Made by a program: the position numbers and the translations under genes. Shown here piece by piece: positions 55,869 to 64,000 of a DNA stretch of 64,000 nucleotides (its first letter is position 1; each line of letters begins with the position of its first letter). The notes beneath the pieces are model-generated. The model had not been told where the DNA came from, made no database searches, and saw only the letters and a list, made by a program, of their open reading frames with translations. Origin of the DNA: Chaetorhynchus papuensis (lineage: Eukaryota > Chordata > Aves > Passeriformes > Rhipiduridae); contig VWYX01000398.1 of the NCBI GenBank assembly GCA_013396525.1, forward strand, positions 437,511-501,510. The letters run 5' to 3'.

Positions 55869-57438
55869 CCACAAGAAAAAGTTACTGTAGAAAGAAGGCT
55901 TTGGTAGAAATTAGAAATTTATAATTATTTTCTTTCTCACTTTACCTATGATGGTTGACTAGCTACATTTGGGGTAATAAGGAGTTAGATATAAATAATT
56001 CAGTAAAGAGGTGATAATTCATTTCATAAAAATTGATTTGTAAGTACAGGGAATTCCTATATATAGAAATTATAATAAAAAGGCCAGAGTAACATGGTAA
56101 CCTGGGAGTTTCTGTTCTGGATTAGAACTATGTCTGTTCTCATTCATTCTCCTGTCTTTACCTGTGAGACCTTAGCAAGAGAGAAGAGAAACTCATCTTT
56201 TTGTAGAAAATATCTTGCAGAACTTAACATATTTCTATTATAATATGGCATATGCTCAAAACTTTTTGTACCCCAGGAAGGGGTAAAAAGGAAACCTCAA
56301 GGAAGATTACAGCACAAAATCCCAAATTCATCTCTTGTATAACTTTTCTGTACCCTAACAGTATTCTTAAGCATTAGGGAAAATTTGTTTCACTTGATTT
56401 TCTGATATATGGCAGAATGTGGAGAAATTGTATTTTATCCTTTGGCATCCTCATCCCTACCTCCTGTCTAACCCTTCCATCAAAATTGCTCTTCTGGTGT
56501 ATCTGATGCCAGTGAATTCCAAAACGTGTTGATGGGACAGTTTGTGATCCTGAGCTGTGACCTCGGACACAAAGAATGTGTTGTAGGCAGAATAATTCTC
56601 ATAGTGTTCATTTGCTTATGTGTCAGTAAATTTAATCTTTACCCACATCTTTTATAATTATTTTAAAATCTTATATGACACTGGTAATTTCAGCAGTAAT
56701 TAGCAACCTGGTAGCAAGGTAATTGGATCTATGGAGACTGTGTTTTCTAAGTAAATGTTTTAGCAGTCTGCCTAACAAGCCACAACAAAGAAAACAAAAC
56801 CCAAAAAGAATATTTCATCTAGAGCAATTACAGATTTACTCTTATCACTGTAAAATCAACACAAGTTACTGAGAAGCTGAATGAAGCTGATGATAATCCC
56901 TCTCTATCTACTACCTAATTAATGAAGGTTAATGAGATTCTTAAACAGCAAATCCTTCTACAAAGTCTGCCTCTGCCGCTGTTCCCATTAAGTATCAGGG
57001 TCAGGGCCCTGCTTATTCCTTTGCATAAAACCTCCCTGTGGGATATTTTTACAGTGTAAGGTGCATGCACTCTGTATCAGGGAGGCAATGGTCTGTATCT
57101 GAAGTCCATAGGAAATTCAGGTGTTGAAAAGATCTGAAAAGCAATTGACATTTAAGGCGTTATCATGGTTTTTTTCTTAGTGAGCCAAAGTGCTTTTTGA
57201 ATTTAGCAGTAACTTTGCTGATCAGGTACTCTGTCAACATGGAAATCTTAGAGGGTAGGGCTCTAACCTACCACTTGGAGCCTTCTTCCCTCCCAGAGCA
57301 TTATTGCAGTGTGTGGTGGGGCCTGTGATCCCTTTCAGTCCTCCTTGGCTTCTGGAATTCCTGCTGGGCTAAGTCTGGAGCAGTACAGCACTGCACCAGG
57401 AATGTATCTGGTAGTGTTGAAATCCCGAAAGTAGAGCA

Positions 57439-57481
57439 TTTTTTGGTTTGTTTTTGGTTTTTGTTTGTTTGTTTGTTTTTT
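57439..57481 (+). repeat. (GTTT)n low-complexity tract
   Basis: T-rich DNA with irregular GGTTTT and then four GTTT units. It is a smaller relative in style of the block at 51.4 kb. Confidence 0.9.
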
Positions 57482-60400
57482 GTGTGAGTGAACTAACACT
57501 TCTGAGTTTCCGTGTGAGTATCTGAATAAATGCACTATTTTTAAAAATGGGAAAAAAGTACTCTGTTTCTGACAGTAAAAGTGATACTTAGTTGGTATTA
57601 AGCCCTTGAGAAAACAAAAGGATTTTTTTTTCATGCCTTATATTGACTAGCAAATATGGCAGGGTGTAATTTTTTTTGCCTTTCCTTTCTTTAGCTCTGC
57701 AAGCAAAAACTGTTATGTTGAGATTCCAGGGCAAGAAGCTGGAGGCTGGAAGGTAGTACTGATGTAGAAGCTTCTTGAGTCGTGGTTAGTTGAGACGTTC
57801 ACTGTGGATCCTATCGAGGGAATCCTCTCTCTTTTACCTTAGTTCATGATTTCTTGCAGTTTTATTTGTACTTGTTTAGTAGATATTGAGTAAGTATCAG
57901 TGTATGTTACCCAAAAATTCCAACAAGATGGCAGTGCTTTTCCATCTTTCAGTGTCACTGGGGATATACCTGTATGACTGAGTGCCTTCCAGATGCTTGT
58001 GTCCAGATTGCTTTTAGTAGTAGTAATTCCTTGGCCCACAAACTTGTGAAGTTTCATTGTCCTGTGAGAAAGTATAAAACCCCAAACAGTTGTTGCTTCC
58101 CTTGCTTTCAATGTGTCACCAAGGCAGAACCTGGAGATTGCCTAAATACATTTCTCTATGCTAAATTCTAATTTGGTTTTGATGAGTTAATTTAGAAATA
58201 TTTCTTCATTCTCTTTATATTCATGGCAAGTTGGATATTCCACAACCCAGGAAGAGCAAACACAGCTCCACGTGTGTCGTAACTGACTGTACAGTCTTGA
58301 TACATCAGCAGGATCTCATGGATGCTTAAGTGCCACAGCAGGCTCCACATCTTTGTGTTACAGTCTTTAATTGAGGTGTGGGAAACTCCTACTGAGAACA
58401 GCTACTGAGCACATCACCTGTATCCTGGACTTAACATCAGGTGTTACTTTTGATGCACTCTGTATACACATTTTTTTATTCAGAGGCATAACTGGGTGAT
58501 TTTAACATAAGCCTGTTTCTGCACAAAGAATACTGAAGTAGAGATTGTATCTTAACTCACAGTTCCCTTCTGGCTTGCTAACTCCTTCTGGTTTACTAAC
58601 AGTTCTCTTGCTCTCATCTCAAATACAAGCTACTTCCTCTGTGTCCTTCAGGACTATGCCAACATCATAAAAAACATGAAGAGTAACTAAAGAGTGACAC
58701 CCATAACTGGTAGAAACTTCCTGCCCCATAAGTTTTAGCTGCTAACTCAGACACCAAGCTGAGGGCTGTTAGTTCTGGCTGATGGAGCCAGAAATCCTGA
58801 CTTCCACCATCCTGAAAAGACACCACTTTTTGGCTGCTTTTTTTACTAATAGAATAGCTTAAATTAGTTATCTAAGAAGGAAAGTTTCATGTATCCCACA
58901 ATAAATGTGTGTGTCTTTGAGATCTCTCTCACGGTCATCCTGACTCCTCTCTAACTTAGTTTTCAGTCTTTAGCTACTTGTTACATCTTTGAATTGGGAT
59001 TGAGGGTTTGAGGAGGAGTGCTGGTCTTTCTGTTATTCTTGACCTTTCTTGGGGGCTGGGGAGCTCCATGTATCCTGTGTGAAGCTGCAGTGAGCTGTAC
59101 CTTACTGTGCAACCTTCACTTGCTGCTCTGTAAAGTAATCACTCCTTTCTTTCATGCTTATGTTCTGACATCATTAATACTGACAGTACAGCTCTGGGAA
59201 TCATTTGCTACTTAGATTGAACAGTCTTTCCGTTGTCTCAGCATTGACAGGTTGCAAAATGTTTAATGTATTACTTCATATTACAAACACATTTCAGTAA
59301 CAAATCCATTAGCAGATCTAAAAATCAAAATAGGTGCTCAGAATTCAGAAGTAGGATCAATCTAAAATTTTAATGTATTGCTCTTTCTTAGCATTTTCAT
59401 CTGTGGGTAGCAGTTCTGTCCATAATAATAATTGCCATCCAGAGTGCTGGAACATTCGTACAGAGGCAGGGAAATGTAGTCAAATGAAACCTTGGTCAAG
59501 TGTTTAATCCCAGGGGATTGCAGGTGTTTCATAACATATTTTATGCTTTATGTTGTTAGACCAGGCAATACCTTTGATGCCAAAGCCAGTAAAGAGATAG
59601 TGAATATATGAAGAAAAAGTAAAAGCATACAGTGAGAAATCTTTGCTCATTAGGAAATGTGTTGCCTGCTTTTTAGATCTAAATGGGTGCTTTAGCACAT
59701 TTTATGCATGGATTCTCACATCAGAGTAAAGGAATTACTCTTTCAAATGCAATAAAGATAATTTAGATAGCTGATTTGCCGGCTTTTGGATGCTGTTGAG
59801 TGTATAAAGCATCTCGCTAGTTCAAATGCCACTGGTGGATAGAAATTAATGGTATAGGACAATTATAAGAGGCATTTATAAGGAAGATGATGGATTAAGT
59901 GTATTTCCTTCACCTTTTGGATCTTTATATTTTGAATGTTTTTGTAGATTAACCGCAGTACATAACATTTCTATTTAAGATTTTATCAGAAGTGAAGTTT
60001 TATTTTGATTAACACATATGGTATTTAAAATATTGGGTGACTTCCAAATAATTCTTGTTTTTAAATTTGAGGGCTTCCAGCAAATGTCAAGTGTTAATCT
60101 TAGGCCTGCTCTTAAATTCTAATCAGCTAAGAGCATAATTGTTCAGCAGAGAGTGAAGTAAATTACCTTCTTATATACAGTGGCTCGGAGAACTAGTGGG
60201 AAGGAGGTTCCAGAATTGGTGGCCATGTGCTCCAAAATGCAAGGAAATGCTCTGCATACTGAAGATCCCATTAGTCACCCTCCCTTTGAAGAGACGAGGG
60301 TAACCTTTGCGCCCCGGTGTCTGGAGTATTCTTGAAGTTAGTGGGACTCCTTCCAGCGAGTGCCAGGATTTTAAATTACATCGTACAGGGGATGGCTGTT

Positions 60401-62434
60401 GACATTTGGATGAGAATGGAGCAGTGTCATTAAGTGCTCTACATTTTAGAAGCTTTGGAGCCAATTTGTTCTGATTCTCTCTATAGGTTGCAACTTTTCT
60501 AGAGCCTGGACTTTGTGCATGTGCTGTTTCTGTGTGCGTAAATATGCAGTAAAGGAGAGTATTGTCCCTTGAAAGCAGGCAGTGAAGGCTGGTGGATATA
60601 GCTGAGTTTATGTAAGGCCAGATCCCCTGATATGCAGCTGTGGGCAAAAGATGACTCTGGAATCACTGTGGGTTAGAAAAATGTGGTTTATCTTAATTTT
60701 TAGGTACCTCTAGAAATCTGGATTACTTGCACTCTGCTAACTTTCAACAGGATCTGTTGTACTTGACTGGTTCCTCAGATGCCTCTGGCATGACATCTGA
60801 AGGAAAGATCGAAGATTTCCCAAGGGAAGGTGGAACGTGGGGCTGTGAATGTGTTCTCACTATTTAAATAGTCATTAGGACAGATTTTGCTGGATTCACA
60901 GATGCCCAACCAGTCTTCCATATTCATGAACACTCTTCATCTGCTTAGACAAATGGTGCAATTTGAGAATTGAGCTTTCATCTTTTTGCTTATATTTAAC
61001 CAGTTCACCTTGGGTTCAGAAATTCTGAGGTTGGTGAATCCAGAGAAAGCTCCAGGTGAACCTGGCCATTTACTTTTTATTTTCAGCTGGAGTGTTATTC
61101 AGTGAAAATCAGTAATGTAGACTTTACTCCTATTTTCTGTACATCTTCTGCTGGTTTAGAACATAATGACTTTTTCTATGGAATGGGTTTTTGAGTTATC
61201 TTCCTGCCAGCTCTTACACAATTTCCCAGTATCCTCTTCTGTACTCGTAAAATTTAGAGCCTACTTTATCACCTGGTGGAGAGCAGGAGGAAAAGCATGT
61301 AGTTCTTTGCTGTTGAGGGAGATGAGGCAAAAAGATTTAGTGCAGGTTCTAAGTCATGCTTTGAATAAAATATCATAGTTCTCAAAAAAACCATTTACAG
61401 TATTTCCTCAAGTAAAAACAACAGTGTTGGTGGCTGTGCCAACACTCAACATTTGCAATTCCCATGTTAATATTGTCAGTGGGTACCACTGCACTCAGTT
61501 TAAGAAGTGCAGCAAGTCTACCTGACCAGTAAATGGCACTCTTTCCTTTTCAGAGCCAAAACCAGAGGAGAGGTGTTTAAATCAAAGCTGAGGGATAATA
61601 TGCAAATGTTTATTTTCTTATTATCTAGTCTCCAAATTGTTGTTTGTCACTAAAAGAAAACGGAATTATTTGTTCATTCTTCCCTTTGCATTTGGTATGA
61701 CTGGTAGAATCTGAACAGAAACTGATGAATTTGTAGTGGCTTGGGTTTAGCTGTTGCATGGTTTGTATTACTGCCTTCTGTAGAGAACTTCACCCATAAC
61801 ATGAAGAGAAGCAACTGAATTTCTTTGCAAGTTAAATTTTTATTTGATTCACATTAGGAATTTGAATTACTCCTCATTGGTAATTTTTTTTGATGTTTAA
61901 TGAGGTTAGAGCAAATCTAATACAGGCCTGGGTGGAGACCACTGAGCTCTGGTTATTCTGTTTGCGGCATCCTTCTGTATGAATGATGCATCATTGTCCT
62001 ATGTGGTCTGCTGTCAGGTTTTTCAGACATTTTCATATGAGTGCCAGTACATGGTGAGTTAACAGACATCTGCATGTTATCACCTATCATCTGCAGACTT
62101 ACCACCTATGCAGAGGAAAAGATTTTTTTGAGAAATTAAACCCGTTTAGTTTTATATCGCATTTTCTGATACGTGATTCTTCTTCCACTCCATTGAGTTC
62201 TGTGGGGCTGCAGTGTAAATATCAATATCAGATTTGAAAATTATGGCAAGAGGAAAATGGTTTAGATAAGTTTCTTGAAGAAAATAGCCTCCAAAATGCT
62301 TCTCGACGTGCTAATGCTGTTTTGCTTGCCATGACCTCTTGTATAGTTAAAAACACTGGCTTACAGGTCAGTACAACTGGAGCATGTCTGTCACACCCTT
62401 GAAGTGTGACTTGGAATAACCAACTTTTTTGACT

Positions 62435-62490
62435 CTCACAGATGGGATCTCAGTTCATCAAGTCCAACCTCCCAAATAGCAAAGTGATTA
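62435..62490 (-). mobile_element. Possible degraded CR1 fragment
   Basis: GATGGGATCTCAGTTCATCA followed by AGTCCAACCTCCC resembles the antisense CR1 tail segment GATCATCTAGTCCAACCTCCC. Only about 40-55 bp are alignable by eye, so it could be chance. Confidence 0.35.
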
Positions 62491-63115
62491 TACTTTGCCA
62501 AGTTAATGCTATGCAACTTTAAAATATATACTTGAAAAACACACATCTTAGTTTTAATCTTAATTTAAATATGTCTGTAGACAGTCACCAAAAAATTAAT
62601 TTGCTTTTAATGCTACTGTTTGACTTCTGTTTATTTAGGGAGGTCTGGAATTTCCACCCATACAGGATCACATACAGTGTAGTGTATCTTTCAGTCATCT
62701 TTTTGAGAAGTTGAAATGGTAACCGAGTTGAGCCTGACTTTACTGACTTCAAAGTCACCAATTCCATCTTTGTATAGCCAAGGCTTGTGTTGGATATTTT
62801 TGCAGTGGCAGCACACCGAGTTGCTGGTTTGCTCGGAACCAAAACTGCCCTTCAGAGGCATAGCGATAGTCTGCATTCTTTCTATCTAGGGCTGTAATCC
62901 TGCACTGAGCTCCATTTAAACAGTGTTTGTTATAATCATCTGGTTTAATTTCTCTTCAGGATTGCTGAGCTTGTCTCACATTCCTGTCATTTTGATCCTG
63001 ACCATTTTTGCCAAGCACAATCTATTCCTATTTCAATTTATTTGCCTTTAAGGTAAAATATATTGCCCTCAAAACTTGGTTGGATTTCAAGTCCTAGTGA
63101 ATTCTTTTGTGTGGG

Positions 63116-63132
63116 TTTTTTTTTTTTTTTTT
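63116..63132 (+). repeat. Poly-T run (T17)
   Basis: Uninterrupted T17 followed by AATATTTGAG. Confidence 0.95.
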
Positions 63133-64000
63133 AATATTTGAGACTTTTAGAGAAAGTGTGAAAAGGCATCACCATAATGATCAATGGTTTTATTGCTTTT
63201 CAGAAAGATGCGTATGTATTACTTGGCATATGCTTTATCTGCAGCACAGATGAATGGCTAGAAGTTTGTACTTCTGAAAATCAATTGGAAAAATTATGCT
63301 GTTATTTTGACCATTAATTGGAAGAACTCCTCAGATCACTTCCAAACCTGGCATAGCGGTGACCTGTACTCTTCAAAGTTTTGCATCAGGATTATAATAT
63401 TGAACTTCTGGAAGAACCACAGGATGTGCCTGTGCCACATGTCAGATCAGATGATCCCAGTAGTTTCATTTGGCCTTGAGATCTAGTAAATCATGGGCAC
63501 TAAGCACAAAGCATAGCAAAATCTGCAAGCTGTGCAAATGGGCAGACTTTTAAAACTGCAGATACATCAAATAGTATTTTCTTTCCCAGTTTCCTTTGTG
63601 GCATGGGAGGCTTTATATCATTGCTCAACTGCCACTAACCTCTCTTGTCACCTAGCCAACTTGAGAACATCGTTTCCCTGGTATTGCATGAAAAGCTCTG
63701 TGTGAACAGCCTAGGAAATTGCTCTACTGATTATCTTCTGGAGTCCATCTTCTGCTTGCTGTCGCAACACACCTGTGAAGAGCCATGACTTTGCAGCCCT
63801 CTGAATACCCAAGTGTTCTTCCCTTGCACCCAGGTTTAGTGGGTGCCTGCCATAGGTGCCCACAGGAGGAAGGTGTTGTGTATTCTGTCTTATCCCGTCG
63901 TTTAACACTGGAGCCAGCTGCTTGCTTATGCATGCTGCTTTGCAGGATTGTTAAATGACTGCAGAGACACTTGGGCTGAGTTTACTTTCTTGTGTGAATG

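Larger units (their letters stand above)
32304..64000 (+). other. CCSER1: CCSER1 downstream intron (5' part)
   Basis: From the donor at 32304 to the window end I see no second CCSER1 exon. The intron contains a possible cryptic terminal exon (34601), poly-T runs, a repeat cluster (42.1-42.8 kb), GT-rich low-complexity DNA (51.4 kb), one clear CR1 fragment (53.7 kb), a possible older one (62.4 kb) and several stretches that could be regulatory. The rest reads as ordinary AT-rich noncoding DNA with chance ORFs. A small, diverged exon could have been missed by eye. Confidence 0.72.

Noticed and set aside
1..64000. CRISPR arrays, operons, tRNA or rRNA genes, prophage or transposase genes
   Set aside because: No regularly spaced direct repeats, tRNA-like cloverleaf sequence, rRNA motif or transposase motif was seen. 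The window is vertebrate intronic DNA.

Overview
This window looks like intronic DNA from a bird (sauropsid) nuclear genome. It is AT-rich and CpG-poor. It lacks the compact, closely spaced coding regions of a bacterial or viral genome, and I recognise no mammalian-type SINEs. It carries a CR1 LINE 3' end (about 53705-53798) with the typical avian tail wording, plus two weaker, older CR1-like fragments. Chicken versus another bird cannot be settled from what I can see.

The only protein-coding sequence I can support is one 94-nt internal exon on the + strand at 32210-32303. It has a good acceptor (long poly-T tract, then CTAG) and a consensus donor (G|GTAAGT). Its 31 codons plus one base include DVLNNLGSCELDEDD and an acidic/leucine continuation that I recognise, from memory, as CCSER1 (coiled-coil serine-rich protein 1, formerly FAM190A). 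In mammals CCSER1 is a very large gene with huge introns, which fits a single small exon flanked by more than 31 kb of intron on each side.

Layout: 1-32209 is the upstream intron, holding an old CR1-like fragment at 3.15-3.27 kb, scattered homopolymers, a CTCF-like site at 18.48 kb and a G-rich patch at 30.06 kb. The CCSER1 exon follows at 32210-32303. From 32304 to 64000 is the downstream intron. It holds a possible cryptic terminal exon at 34.6 kb, a simple-repeat cluster at 42.1-42.8 kb, a (GTTTT)-type low-complexity block at 51.37-51.52 kb, paired homeodomain-type palindromes at 51.81-51.85 kb, the CR1 at 53.7 kb, and an AT/CpG-mixed stretch at 54.6-55.0 kb that resembles a conserved noncoding element.

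The open reading frames of 60-180 codons on both strands look like chance ORFs in AT-rich noncoding DNA. I found no RNA gene, CRISPR array, operon, intact mobile element or new molecular system. The observations worth checking concern splicing of the CCSER1 exon and possible intronic regulatory elements.
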